Shown here: piece by piece, positions 25,122-34,395 of the stretch | Numbering within the stretch: the first letter of the stretch is position 1 | How the letters are laid out: each line of letters opens with the position of its first letter | Program-made: the position numbers and the translations under genes | DNA from: Pelagicoccus enzymogenes | GTDB lineage: Bacteria > Verrucomicrobiota > Verrucomicrobiia > Opitutales > Opitutaceae | Reading direction: 5' to 3' | NCBI RefSeq assembly: GCF_014803405.1 | Contig: NZ_JACYFG010000006.1 | Coordinates: 627,501-691,500, forward strand | Length of the DNA stretch: 64,000 bases | Notes under the pieces: model-generated | Databases searched by the model: none | Told to the model about the DNA's origin: nothing | The model's input: the letters and a program-made list of their open reading frames with translations, nothing else

Positions 25122-27911
25122 CTACTCTACCGTATCGACCTCGAGCTGCAGGAAGACCTTGCCCCCTGTTTCGGCAGGAACTTCCGCCTCCACGGCAACC
25201 GGTCCGTCCTCATTGTCGCCAACCGCGCTGCTCCAAATGGCAGTCGCATTCGCGTCGCCCGGCAGCGAGCTTGCTTTTACCCGATAGCTCAAGGCAGGGT
25301 CGCCGAGGCGCGTAAAGGTCCACACCAGTTTGCCATTCACCACTTCGATCCGTCCGTTGACGTCCGCGTCCGCAAGCATGGGATCGGTGCCGAGGGCATA
25401 CTCAACGAGATTGGAGCGACCGTCCTTATCAGGATCGTCGTCGTTGCCAGCGATCCCTGCAGCTGGATTTTCGCCGAAGTGCATTGTCTTCCATTCTTGG
25501 ATACGGGTTTGGCGAAGCTGATCGGAAAGAATGGCGACCTGCAAGGAATCCACGCCCACCGTCTTGGCGTTGGCATTGAGCGGAGTAATCGCGAAAACTC
25601 CAGCCGTCAGGTCACTCAAGGCATCGAGGAAGGTCGCGTTGGGCGCCTGCGGACTCACGGATACGCCGTCGACCAAGTAACTCCACTCGCCTGACTCGCG
25701 AGCGATCACTACCGTGAGACCATCGCTCAAGTCGAAGTTGGATTGGTTAAACGTGGCATTGTTGTCGGTGCCGGACTGGGTGTGCACGCCAAGGCCTTCG
25801 GGACTAGACCCCTGGAAGATGCCCGCACGCGTCAGCGTGTTCGCGGCGCTGCCCACGAAGACGCCGACTTGGTCGATGCTTTCCAAACCTTCGATGGGCG
25901 CGAACTGAGCCGTCACCGAGAAATCTTCCGAGCCCGTATAGCCGAGTTCGGAAAAAGCTACGCCGACCGCCGACGCAGAGGCCACCCCGGCTTGCCCGTT
26001 GAAGTCAGCTTGGGTAGACTTGAGCAATAGCTGTCCGTTAGCCTCGTCGAGCGTGAGGTTCGGGTCGTTTACGGTGTAGCTGGCGCCCGTACCGCTGAGT
26101 CGAGCGGTCAAACCGGTCGACTTGCCAACACTGTCCAAAATGCCTCCAGTCCCAGTCGCCTCGAAATCGAAAGACGCCTCCTGAAACTCGTATCCACCCG
26201 CTGCATACACATAGAAATGAACATCGTCCGCAATGCTCGGATCGAAGAGGTCTTGCAGACGGATGCGCACCTCGTGGATAGAGCCAAGCTGGGCCGCCAA
26301 GGGAGTCCAGCTAACGCCGCCCGTAGAAGCATTCAACTGCAACCCTTCCGGGGCCTTCAGAATCTTATACTCGAGAGTGAGCTCGGGATTGGGAGCCTTG
26401 TTGACGATGCTCAAGTCCAAGGATTCCCCCATGGGAAGGGCGATGTCAGCGATGGGTTCCAGCTCTGGCGGATCCAAGTCGCCCGAGCGATCCGCGATCG
26501 CCAGTTCGCTTCCCCACAAGGAACGTCCATCCGGGCCGACCGCGGTGAAGCCCATCACCCAAAGCTTGTTTTCGTTGTCCCACTGCTCGCAAACCACCCC
26601 CTTGTAGAGCACGCCATCCATGGTGATACGGATGTTTTGCCCATCCACCATGGTCCACGTATCACCATCGGCGCTCGAAACGCTACCGTCGCCGCTCAGA
26701 GCCACTACGGTAGAGAACGTAGGATTCGGATCCCCGCCGGGCACCCAATCCGAGTGGTTGATCTCCTTGGGATGCAAGATTGCCTTGTAGGAACCGGCTA
26801 CGTCCTGCGCGGTGTAGCTGCCCTGCGTCTCTCCGGCGTAGCGATGCGGGGCCATGACTGGCCAGCCATCCTCGTTGAAGAAGAACTGGTGAATGCGGAT
26901 TTCGTGAGCCTCGCCGCGTCCGAGAAAGCGGGTGTGGAAGAAATTGAACCACTTGCCGGTGGCCGGATCCTTGATCACCGAGTTGTGGCCGGGCGAGAGG
27001 TAGCCCGTGGGGTTTTGGCTAAGCTCGCCCGGGACGGGCAAGAACTGCCAGCCACCCGCAAAGGTTTGGCCATAATCGCGCCAGCCTGAGACTGGAGCAG
27101 TGGCAGGGTCATTGCCCGCCGGGTCGAGGAAGGGTCCATCCGGGTTGCGCGAGCGAAAGACGCGCATGTTGTAGTCGTCGTTTGAATTCAATCCGCCATA
27201 GGAAAGGAAGAGGTAGTAGTATTCCGTTTCCGGATTGTAGTCGATAAAAGGGCCTTCGATCAGGGCGCCGCGACCATTCAGGATTTTCGTCCCCCACTCC
27301 TGTCCGGGCTTTTGGAACCCCGTCGTGTCATCCATCTCCAAAACGAAAATGCCGCCCGAATAGGAACCGTAGGTCATCCAAAGATTGTCCTCAGTATCTC
27401 GATACAAGGTTGGGTCGATGGTGTTGGGGTCGACGGCTGGATTAAATCCAGTAACCCCGGTTCCCCCTCTCAATATCTCCCCAACATTTGAATACGGCCC
27501 TTCAATCGTGTCCGAAACAGCAACCCCCATGTAGCTACGATAGTTGAGGTAGTTCGTCCAAACGTTATAGTAGTAGTAATACTTGCCGTCGTCCAATTGG
27601 TAAACATCGGCCGCCCACAAGGTGTTCGCATCGGCCCATGCTACAAGTTCGGAAAGGTCGCTGTTGAAATTCGCAAAGTGCCTCGGATTCCCCGAGAAAA
27701 CCGAAGTCGCGACCTGCGTCCAGTTCATGAGGTCATCCGTCCACGCGGAAGCTCCATGCGAGCCATAGACGTAGAAACGATCCCCCACCTTGATTACCGA
27801 CGGGTCGTGCACCGACGCGTTGCGGGTGAAGGTCGGCGTTTGGGCGGACGCAAGCACGCCTAAACCGCATAGGCAGCAAGAAGAGATGATGGTTCTGACG
27901 AGAAACCTCAT
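25122..27911 (-). CDS. GH43 arabinan endo-1,5-alpha-L-arabinosidase-like secreted enzyme, multidomain
   Basis: 929 residues from the ATG that gives a signal peptide (MRFLVRTII... ends ASAQ); 64 additional upstream residues have no signal and are not chosen. The five-bladed GH43 domain spans about 30-370: general base Asp36 in HDPSV, a second Asp in NTIDPTLYRD, and acid Glu in LIEGPFIDY. A GH43_C-type domain (GSYKAILHPKEINHSDW to YKGVVCEQWD) follows, then an Ig-like segment, a concanavalin-like segment (about 560-760) and a C-terminal DDDPDKDGRSNLVEYALG motif. It probably attacks arabinan side chains of pectin or hemicellulose. Confidence 0.92.
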   Translation of the reverse strand: MRFLVRTIISSCCLCGLGVLASAQTPTFTRNASVHDPSVIKVGDRFYVYGSHGASAWTDDLMNWTQVATSVFSGNPRHFANFNSDLSELVAWADANTLWAADVYQLDDGKYYYYYNVWTNYLNYRSYMGVAVSDTIEGPYSNVGEILRGGTGVTGFNPAVDPNTIDPTLYRDTEDNLWMTYGSYSGGIFVLEMDDTTGFQKPGQEWGTKILNGRGALIEGPFIDYNPETEYYYLFLSYGGLNSNDDYNMRVFRSRNPDGPFLDPAGNDPATAPVSGWRDYGQTFAGGWQFLPVPGELSQNPTGYLSPGHNSVIKDPATGKWFNFFHTRFLGRGEAHEIRIHQFFFNEDGWPVMAPHRYAGETQGSYTAQDVAGSYKAILHPKEINHSDWVPGGDPNPTFSTVVALSGDGSVSSADGDTWTMVDGQNIRITMDGVLYKGVVCEQWDNENKLWVMGFTAVGPDGRSLWGSELAIADRSGDLDPPELEPIADIALPMGESLDLSIVNKAPNPELTLEYKILKAPEGLQLNASTGGVSWTPLAAQLGSIHEVRIRLQDLFDPSIADDVHFYVYAAGGYEFQEASFDFEATGTGGILDSVGKSTGLTARLSGTGASYTVNDPNLTLDEANGQLLLKSTQADFNGQAGVASASAVGVAFSELGYTGSEDFSVTAQFAPIEGLESIDQVGVFVGSAANTLTRAGIFQGSSPEGLGVHTQSGTDNNATFNQSNFDLSDGLTVVIARESGEWSYLVDGVSVSPQAPNATFLDALSDLTAGVFAITPLNANAKTVGVDSLQVAILSDQLRQTRIQEWKTMHFGENPAAGIAGNDDDPDKDGRSNLVEYALGTDPMLADADVNGRIEVVNGKLVWTFTRLGDPALSYRVKASSLPGDANATAIWSSAVGDNEDGPVAVEAEVPAETGGKVFLQLEVDTVE

Positions 27912-28140
27912 AGAATAAAAATCTGGTTGGGAGTATGCTGGGTATACAATTGTCAGCGGCCGGAAAGGACGCTGCTGGAGAGGCCCTGAAAACTGGGCCC
28001 ACTGCCGGTGACTATCCATGTATGCGCCAAACGACCTCCCAACCCGCCAAATATCTCGGCGGGCGCCGCCGCTCTCCGTTATCGACAGCAGGCGTGGTAC
28101 CACTCAACTTCAAATCACCCCATTCTTGTACTCTCGTGTT

Positions 28141-28923
28141 ATGAAATTAAAATCCCTCGCCCTCAGCGCCTTGCTCACCGTTTCTTCCAGCCTCTTGCAG
28201 GCCGACAACACAACGTGGATTCCTCTATTCGACGGAAAGACCCTCGATGGCTGGACCCCAAAATTCGCCAAGCACGAGCTTGGAAAAAATCCCTACCGCA
28301 CCTTCCGTGTAGAGGACGGCATCCTCAAGGTTTCCTACGAGGACTACGACAGCTTCGACGGACAGTACGGGCACCTCTACAGCAACCAAACCTACTCCCA
28401 CTACCGCCTGCGCATGGAGTACCGTTTCGAAGGGAAAATGATGCCTGACGCCCCGCATTACGTGAACCTGAACAGCGGCGTCATGGTCCACTCCCAATCG
28501 CCCCTCAGCCTCGGACTGGACCAATCCTTTCCCGTCAGCCTCGAGTTCCAGTTTCTCGCCGATGAGGGCAAGGGCCCCCGCTCCACCGGCAACGTCTGCA
28601 CCCCCGGCACCAACCTGGAAATCGACGGCCAGCTCGTCACCCAGCACATCGTAAAATCCTCAGCCCCTACTTTTCCAGCTGGCGAATGGGTCGCTATCGA
28701 AATCGAGGTACGCGGTAATGAGGAAATAATCCATCGCGTAAATGGCGAAGAAGTCCTGCGCTACCAAAAGCCGCAGCTCGATCCCAAGGACGGCGTAGAA
28801 GCCGCTGCCCCACTGCTAGCCGCCGGAGCGCCGCTCATGCTCGACCACGGACACATCGCCCTGCAAGCCGAGGGCCAAGGCGTCTGGTTCCGCAACATCG
28901 AGCTGCTCCCGCTAGGGGAGTAG
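28141..28923 (+). CDS. DUF1080 (3-keto-disaccharide hydrolase-like) secreted protein
   Basis: 260 residues from ATG at 28141, with a signal peptide of about 20 residues; 41 further upstream residues are open but unlikely. The domain starts with WIPLFDGKTLDGWTPKF, the standard opening of DUF1080 proteins. It continues with VEDGILKVSYEDYDSFDGQY and ends with GHIALQAEGQGVWFRNIELL, the family's final strands. These LamG-like folds bind or cleave carbohydrates. It is divergent from the GH43 gene with 229 bases between starts, and a shared control region is possible. Confidence 0.88.
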   Translation: MKLKSLALSALLTVSSSLLQADNTTWIPLFDGKTLDGWTPKFAKHELGKNPYRTFRVEDGILKVSYEDYDSFDGQYGHLYSNQTYSHYRLRMEYRFEGKMMPDAPHYVNLNSGVMVHSQSPLSLGLDQSFPVSLEFQFLADEGKGPRSTGNVCTPGTNLEIDGQLVTQHIVKSSAPTFPAGEWVAIEIEVRGNEEIIHRVNGEEVLRYQKPQLDPKDGVEAAAPLLAAGAPLMLDHGHIALQAEGQGVWFRNIELLPLGE

Positions 28924-28943
28924 CGCCCTGTGCCCCGGAACTC

Positions 28944-29471
28944 CTAGAGACCAAAATCAGAAGGAGGCGGCAACTCGCCGAAACCGATCACCACTTCGTC
29001 TACCTGCAAATGGTAAAGGTGGCTGAAAAAGCCGGTTTGCCAGACTTCCTCCACCTTGAGCTTTCCGCGCACGCGAATCGGCACGTTGTCCAGCAAGTGG
29101 GCGCCTTTCTTGGCTTGGGCGAAAACGAAGCTGTTGAAAGCGGGCATCTGGCCGTAGCAGCAAGCCCCCGTGTCGGGCATCAACAAAAACTCGCTTACCT
29201 TCTCCCCCTTCACCGAAATCGGCATCATGTAGCCGGTGATCTCCACCGGCTTGCCATCGAGGGCCAAGACGCTGTCCAAGACGTACTGCTTCAAGTACTC
29301 CTCGTCGTCGCGCACCACGACCTTCTTGTCGGCCTCGGGAGCCTCCGGATCGTAGCTTTTGGCCGCCAACAGATCAAAGCCAACCTTCTGGTATTCCTTG
29401 CCGCTCGCCACGCTTGCCAGCGCCAACAGCAGCGAAACAAGGGCCAAGCCTTTCGTCATGCTAAAATTCAT
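28944..29471 (-). CDS. DUF3299 protein, secreted
   Basis: 175 residues with signal peptide (about 1-24). It carries the DUF3299 pattern: LDGKPVEITGYMMPISVKGE, then FLLMPDTGACCYGQMPAFNS with a Cys pair, and an OB-like strand VRGKLKVEE. DUF3299 proteins accompany metal uptake clusters, and here it is the last gene of a five-gene minus-strand operon. Metal chaperone or sensor roles have been suggested for relatives, but the exact role is unknown. Confidence 0.85.
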   Translation of the reverse strand: MNFSMTKGLALVSLLLALASVASGKEYQKVGFDLLAAKSYDPEAPEADKKVVVRDDEEYLKQYVLDSVLALDGKPVEITGYMMPISVKGEKVSEFLLMPDTGACCYGQMPAFNSFVFAQAKKGAHLLDNVPIRVRGKLKVEEVWQTGFFSHLYHLQVDEVVIGFGELPPPSDFGL

Positions 29472-29498
29472 AATCCAACTTCCTCTCTCATCCTAAGA

Positions 29499-29996
29499 TT
29501 AATGCGACCCCTCCGGATAAGGGATCACCACGTTCTCGTAAACCTGCCCAAGCAACTCAAGGCGCTCGAAGCTTACAACGAACTCCCTCAGCCCCACAAG
29601 TTCCGGAGCGCTGGCAGAAAAGAGCGAGCTATTTCCTACCGACTCCCCCGTCGCTTCGCTCGCGACCGCCCGGAAACTTAACTGCCACTCCCGGGATCCG
29701 GCCCTAGCCGTCCCCTCAATGCTCTCCGCCCCGACGCGCACGAAATGCTGCGCGCCCCCGTCCAGCACGTAAAGATCGAGCTCCCGCCGAATCGGGTCCG
29801 GCACGATTTCGATTTGGAAGGCATGGTTCCCCAACATGCCCAGCGCCCCACCGTGCGGGGCCTGGTGGGCATGCCCGTGGCTGCCGTGATCATGATCGTG
29901 CGAGTCACCGCAGCCTACGAGGACAAGCGTCCCAAAAATCGATCCCAAGGCCACGCCCAAACGCGATCCTTTCCCCAAAAACGCTCTCTTCTTCAT
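29499..29996 (-). CDS. His-rich lipoprotein, probable periplasmic metal-binding protein
   Basis: 165 residues from ATG overlapping the permease stop (ATGA); a longer upstream frame runs within the permease gene and is rejected. The lipoprotein signal ends at Cys29 (LVLVGC). Directly after it comes GDSHDHDHGSHGHAHQAPHG, a string of His and Asp like those of zinc-binding proteins (ZnuA/ZrgA types). The rest is a beta domain with no named family. The operon context with TonB receptor, ABC ATPase and permease indicates metal capture before transport. Confidence 0.8.
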   Translation of the reverse strand: MKKRAFLGKGSRLGVALGSIFGTLVLVGCGDSHDHDHGSHGHAHQAPHGGALGMLGNHAFQIEIVPDPIRRELDLYVLDGGAQHFVRVGAESIEGTARAGSREWQLSFRAVASEATGESVGNSSLFSASAPELVGLREFVVSFERLELLGQVYENVVIPYPEGSH

Positions 29997-31195
29997 GACA
30001 AATTCTTTCTGACATCCACTGTGTAGGCTTTCACTGCCGGGGCAACTCCCGCCAAGAAACCAATGAGCAATACTCCGAGCGGCACCGCCCAAAACGCGGC
30101 GTTTGGAGTTAGAAGCTCCAAGACCACGCCTGCCCGATCCCTCACGAATCCCGCCAGGACGTAACCAACGAGCAAATACAAAACCATACCGGCCAGCAGG
30201 CCGCATACAGCGATTCCCAGCGACTCCAAGGTCGCGATCCCAAAGACAACGCGACGCCGCGCCCCCAAGGCTCGCCAAACCGCAATGTCCCGCCGCCGTT
30301 CGCTCATCGCGTTGTAAAGCGTCGCCGTCACGCCCGCCGCCGCGATCACCGCCACCAGCACCGCGATCGCCCGCAAGGCGAAGTCGAACCAGCCGAGCTT
30401 CTCGAAGAGCCGCAAAACGCTTTGGCTAGCCGGCCAGGCCAAAGTCAAACGGTCCCCCCGCTTGTTGTACATCATGTCCAGCTGAAAGCCCGCCGTGCGA
30501 GCCCCCGGATGGAATTTTACCAACGCCGCGCTCACGGAGTTCGCGGCCGCGGCAGCGTGTCCGCTCATGTTTTGCACGCCAGCCACCGGAATCCAGATCA
30601 CCCGATCCGCCGGAGTGCCGGTAGGCTCCAAAACGCCCACCACTTCGTAAAGCTCCTCGTGACGCGCGTTCACGTCGTATTGAAGACCGTGATACGGATG
30701 AAAGGTATCCCCCATCCCCAGCTTCAATTGCTTGGCAGCCTGGCTGCCCACCACTGCCTCGAACTGGCCGTTGGCAAAAACGCGCCCGTCACCCTCAAAT
30801 TCGAATCCATACCCCTCGCGGTACTCGTGCTCCGCCAAGTATTCCGGAACCGTACCCACTAAGCGAATACCGCGATAGTTGTCGCCCACCGCGATCGGAT
30901 AGGCGGCCGCCACCATGCGGTTCGCCTTAATCTGCTCGTAGTCGCTCCAAAGCATCAAGCCGGGCGACTCGTCCAGATGGTAGAGCGCGTTCAGCACGAT
31001 CTGCAGCTTGGAGCCCCTCGGCCCCAGCACCGCGTCAAAGCCGCCGTCCGAAGCGGCAAAGCTGCGCTCCGCCTCCACCTTGAAGCCCCACACCAGCAGC
31101 AGCAAGCACACCGACAAGGCCATCGAGCCCGCCGTCACTGAACTGCTGACCGCTCGGCTGCGCAGCCCCTTCATCGCGATTCGCAGCGGACTCAT
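29993..31195 (-). CDS. FtsX/MacB-like ABC transporter permease
   Basis: 400 residues from the ATG that overlaps the ATPase stop by four bases; 42 upstream residues are rejected. One helix at about 20-37, a large extracytoplasmic domain, then three helices near residues 275-390 match the four-helix FtsX/LolC pattern. The coupling segment before the second last helix reads [19 protein letters not shown]. The partner ATPase is directly upstream. This mechanotransmission type is usually an exporter, but zinc-regulated clusters of the zrg type use it for import-linked functions. Confidence 0.88.
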   Translation of the reverse strand: MSPLRIAMKGLRSRAVSSSVTAGSMALSVCLLLLVWGFKVEAERSFAASDGGFDAVLGPRGSKLQIVLNALYHLDESPGLMLWSDYEQIKANRMVAAAYPIAVGDNYRGIRLVGTVPEYLAEHEYREGYGFEFEGDGRVFANGQFEAVVGSQAAKQLKLGMGDTFHPYHGLQYDVNARHEELYEVVGVLEPTGTPADRVIWIPVAGVQNMSGHAAAAANSVSAALVKFHPGARTAGFQLDMMYNKRGDRLTLAWPASQSVLRLFEKLGWFDFALRAIAVLVAVIAAAGVTATLYNAMSERRRDIAVWRALGARRRVVFGIATLESLGIAVCGLLAGMVLYLLVGYVLAGFVRDRAGVVLELLTPNAAFWAVPLGVLLIGFLAGVAPAVKAYTVDVRKNLS

Positions 31196-31872
31196 CGGGC
31201 TGCCTCCTCGCTTCGGGAAAGGGCTTCGTTCAACTCGCGAAAGTCGATCTTCCGCTCGAAGCGATCCACGATTGAAAGGTCGTGGCTCACTACCAGGAGC
31301 GAGGCCCCATTCTCCTCGCACATCTCCCGCAAGAGGCCGATTGCTCGCTCGCCCGTTTCCTGGTCGAGGCTCCCGGTCGGCTCGTCAGCCAAAACCAAGC
31401 GCGGCCGGTTCGCCAAAGCCCGAGCCAATGCTACCCGTTGCTGCTGCCCGATCGACAGCTCCGAAGCCCGGTAGCCAATCCGCTCCGCCAGACCGACCCG
31501 CTCCAGCAAGGACTTCGCAAAGTCTCGATCCAGCTTCGCACCGAAAGACATACCCAACTCCACGTTTTCCAAGCAGGTGAAGTCCCGCATCAGATGAAAG
31601 CTCTGGAATACGTAACCGATATTACGGGCCCGAAACCGGTCGCGAGCCGCTTCGCCTAGATCTGTCACCACCGTATCGCCCAAGGAAATCCGGCCCGCGC
31701 TCGCAGCGACAATCCCCGCGATCAGGTGCAGAAAAGTCGTCTTCCCGCAGCCGCTCGGCCCCTTGACCGCGACCTGCTTCCCCGCCTCCAGCGAGAACCG
31801 CGGCACCGACAAAACCGGCTGCGCCTTCCCGCTGTAAGCCATCACTAAATCCTCGATCTCCAACAAAGCCAT
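31192..31872 (-). CDS. LolD/MacB-type ABC ATP-binding protein
   Basis: 226 residues, the expected length of LolD-like ATPases. Walker A is GPSGCGKTT (residues 38-46), signature [15 protein letters not shown] (LSGGQ has Ile at its third position), Walker B is [13 protein letters not shown] and the H-loop lies in LLVVSHDL. Overlap with the permease start (four bases) shows they form one transporter. It is the second gene of the operon after the TonB receptor, with a gap of 201 bases. Confidence 0.93.
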   Translation of the reverse strand: MALLEIEDLVMAYSGKAQPVLSVPRFSLEAGKQVAVKGPSGCGKTTFLHLIAGIVAASAGRISLGDTVVTDLGEAARDRFRARNIGYVFQSFHLMRDFTCLENVELGMSFGAKLDRDFAKSLLERVGLAERIGYRASELSIGQQQRVALARALANRPRLVLADEPTGSLDQETGERAIGLLREMCEENGASLLVVSHDLSIVDRFERKIDFRELNEALSRSEEAAR

Positions 31873-32073
31873 ATCCTAACAAACCCGAATACGAACCAAG
31901 CGAGCGAAGTGATTCAGTCAATGAAAGCTTCTTTCAAATGGCAGAGTGTTCGGAAGTGCAGGACGATCACTCCTCCAGCGCAGAAATCGTGCAACTCCAA
32001 TCAGGTAGCGGCCCATCTCCGAACGGCCAGAAAATACCGAGCACGAGCCCAGCACGGGCTATCCCGCTCTTCA

Positions 32074-34263
32074 CTAAAAGCTCGTGCGAACGCCGAGCTT
32101 GAAACTCCGGCCCGGCATCGGAGCAAGGTCCTTCAAGAACGAAGTGTGCGGGCGTGCTTCTTCGTCGCTGAGATTCGTACCTACCACAAAGAGATCCACA
32201 GTCGCCGTATCGCTCGCGTGCATACGGAATCGAGCGTCGGCTCCCCAGAGCGTGTAGCTGTCGGTCGGCAATTGATTGGGGCCGAGGTGAGACGCGCGGT
32301 CATGCCAACGCCCTTCCGCGCCCCACAACCATGGCCCGAAGGCGTATTCGCAGCGCAAGCCAAGGCGACGGGCCGGGATGCGCGGCAGGTTCGTGTTAAA
32401 GCTTTCGTTGGTCGCCCGAGTTTGGTCGTAGAGCAGATCGAGGTGCATGGCGCGATCCGCTTCGTCGAGCAGGTGATAGCGCAGGTCGATTTCGAAGCCG
32501 TAGAACTTAGCGTCCACTGCCGTAGCTTGGTAAACGTTGAGCCCATGCGTATCCAGTTCCCCATACATCTCTTCGGCATCTTCATGATCCAAGAAACGCA
32601 GGTAAACGTAATCGCTGAAATCCGAATAGAACGCCGTCACCTCGCCAGTGATCTTGCCCGCCGTCAACCGGTAGGAAAGGTCCACGCTGGTCGACGACTC
32701 CTTGCCGAGCGTTACATCGCCGATCTCGAAACTTTGAGTTCCCACGTGGGGACCAAAGGCGTACAACTCGCTCGCGTTCGGAGCACGCTCCGCGTAAACG
32801 AGGTTGGCCGAGAGGACCGAGTTCTCGCTCAGTCGGCGAACCAAGCCGGCGGAAGCGTTCACCGTATCGAAGCTGCTATCCTCCAGACTGACGTCGACCG
32901 GATCGATTTCGACGCTCTCGAGACGTGCCCCAAACTCCCACGCGCCCCACTCCTGGTTGAGACGCTCCATGAGAAAGATGCCGTATTGCGAGGTCTCGGA
33001 ACTCGGGATGAAAGCTTCCTCTCCCACTGCCGAAAAGTCGTCCACCTTCGCTTGAAAGCCGAAGGCTCCCGTGAAGTCGCCCACCGGACTGTGAACGCCC
33101 GTCAGGCGCAGCTCGTAGCCGTCGCGCTCGAAAACAGTGCCCACTTCCTCGCCTTCCAACTCGCTGTGCGTGTAGTCGCCAAAAGTCAGGTCGAGCTCCA
33201 GGCTCTCCAAGAAGTCCACCGGATCGAGCAGCTCTCCACGCAGGGCGAAGCGAGACTGGTCGAGATCGATGGTGACGCCCTCTTCATCGTGCTCTTCGTG
33301 CTCCTCTTCCTCATGCTCTTCGCCTTCCTCGTGCTCCTCCTCGTGTTCGTGAGCGTGGGAATGACCAGGCACGCCGTAGTCGCTCGCGTATTCGGAGTAG
33401 GAGACAGCCAAGCTACCGCGATCGCCAAACCACGCCAGGCCGACGTAGCCAGAGCGCGTGTCCACAAAGCTGTTTTCCAGAACTCCAAAAACCGGCTCCT
33501 CGTGATCGTCATGATCTTCGTCTTCGTGCTCACCCTCTTCGTGATCGTGGTCCTCTTCCTCGCCATGATCGTGGTCATGCTCGTGCTCCTCCGCCTCCAT
33601 TTGGTAGAGCGACTCCGCGAAGCCGGGAATTTCGAAGTCATTCGACTGGCGGTCCAGAAAGCCAAGGCTCCAAGCGAAGTTTCCCTGCCCTCCCTGAAAA
33701 GCGGCTCCCACCGACTTCTCGTCGGAAACCGATCCGTAAAAGGTTTCAGACTGCCCGGCAAACGGCTTCAAAGCCCGCTCGCGGGGAAGCTCCTTGCCCA
33801 TTACATTGACCACCCCGCCGATGGCCGCATTTCCGTAAAGCAGCGATGCCGGGCCGCGCACCACTTCGATGTCGTGGGCAAAGAGCGGCTCGATGCTCAC
33901 CCCATGATCGGGACTGGTCTGCGATACGTCAAAACTGTCGGTTCCCTGATTGAGGATGCGAATGCGATCCCCGTCAAAGCCCCGGATCACCGGACGCCCC
34001 GCTCCCGGGCCGTAATAAGTCGAACGCACTCCCGGCTCGCCCGACAAAGTGGCCCCCAGCGACGACTCCGCGGAGCGACGCAGCGATTCCCCCGTCAACT
34101 CTCCCGCCGGCACAACCAGCTCCTCCTTGCTCGTGACAAACGGGCTGGCAGTGATCACCACCGCTTTCAAATCAATCGTGTCCGCGTCGCCAAAAGCGAC
34201 CGAAGGACCAAGCTCCAGCGAGAGCAGAGCAGTCGTAGCCAATAAGTAGTGCGTCGTTCGCAT
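32074..34263 (-). CDS. TonB-dependent outer membrane receptor with His/Glu-rich loops, probable zinc receptor
   Basis: 729 residues. A signal peptide (about 1-25) is followed by an N-terminal plug (AESLRRSAESS type opening ending IEVVRGPASLLYGNAAIGGV, the plug's hallmark). Two barrel loops have extreme composition: residues about 222-255 (HEHDHDHGEEEDHDHEEGEH) and about 300-335 (HSHAHEHEEEHEEGEEHEEE). Such loops capture zinc in ZnuD-type receptors. The C-terminus ends in SFKLGVRTSF, a correct beta-barrel closing strand. It heads the operon with ABC transporter, His-rich lipoprotein and DUF3299. A candidate operator of TTGC repeats lies about 42 bases upstream. Confidence 0.93.
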   Translation of the reverse strand: MRTTHYLLATTALLSLELGPSVAFGDADTIDLKAVVITASPFVTSKEELVVPAGELTGESLRRSAESSLGATLSGEPGVRSTYYGPGAGRPVIRGFDGDRIRILNQGTDSFDVSQTSPDHGVSIEPLFAHDIEVVRGPASLLYGNAAIGGVVNVMGKELPRERALKPFAGQSETFYGSVSDEKSVGAAFQGGQGNFAWSLGFLDRQSNDFEIPGFAESLYQMEAEEHEHDHDHGEEEDHDHEEGEHEDEDHDDHEEPVFGVLENSFVDTRSGYVGLAWFGDRGSLAVSYSEYASDYGVPGHSHAHEHEEEHEEGEEHEEEEHEEHDEEGVTIDLDQSRFALRGELLDPVDFLESLELDLTFGDYTHSELEGEEVGTVFERDGYELRLTGVHSPVGDFTGAFGFQAKVDDFSAVGEEAFIPSSETSQYGIFLMERLNQEWGAWEFGARLESVEIDPVDVSLEDSSFDTVNASAGLVRRLSENSVLSANLVYAERAPNASELYAFGPHVGTQSFEIGDVTLGKESSTSVDLSYRLTAGKITGEVTAFYSDFSDYVYLRFLDHEDAEEMYGELDTHGLNVYQATAVDAKFYGFEIDLRYHLLDEADRAMHLDLLYDQTRATNESFNTNLPRIPARRLGLRCEYAFGPWLWGAEGRWHDRASHLGPNQLPTDSYTLWGADARFRMHASDTATVDLFVVGTNLSDEEARPHTSFLKDLAPMPGRSFKLGVRTSF

Positions 34264-34304
34264 TCCCCGTTATCGCAAGAGACTTTCATTAAAATCAAGC
34301 CTTT

Positions 34305-34332
34305 TTGCAAATTACTTGCGTCTTATTGCAAA
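34305..34332 (-). promoter_or_regulatory. Candidate metal-regulator operator with phased TTGC repeats
   Basis: On the plus strand TTGCAA (34305), TTGCG (34316) and TTGCAAA (34326) recur every 10-11 bases, one helical turn. The outer TTGCAA sites are themselves palindromes. The block lies 42-69 bases upstream of the TonB receptor start, where a promoter operator of a Zur/Fur-type regulator would be expected. The consensus does not match the usual proteobacterial Zur box. Confidence 0.35.
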
Positions 34333-34395
34333 CACCTGAAAGGGGGCAACGCGGCAACCGCCTTGTCGGCTGCGTTTCCCTGCGGAGCAACGCGT

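Noticed and set aside
33286-33600. GAG/CAT-rich low-complexity DNA that looks like a tandem repeat
   Set aside because: It is in frame and encodes the His/Glu-rich loops of the TonB receptor, so it is treated as protein sequence and not as a separate repeat.
31909-34245. 778-residue open frame on the plus strand
   Set aside because: It is antisense to the TonB receptor gene, arising from GC-rich codon use. No start signal or domain is present, and the minus-strand receptor has a signal peptide, plug and barrel.
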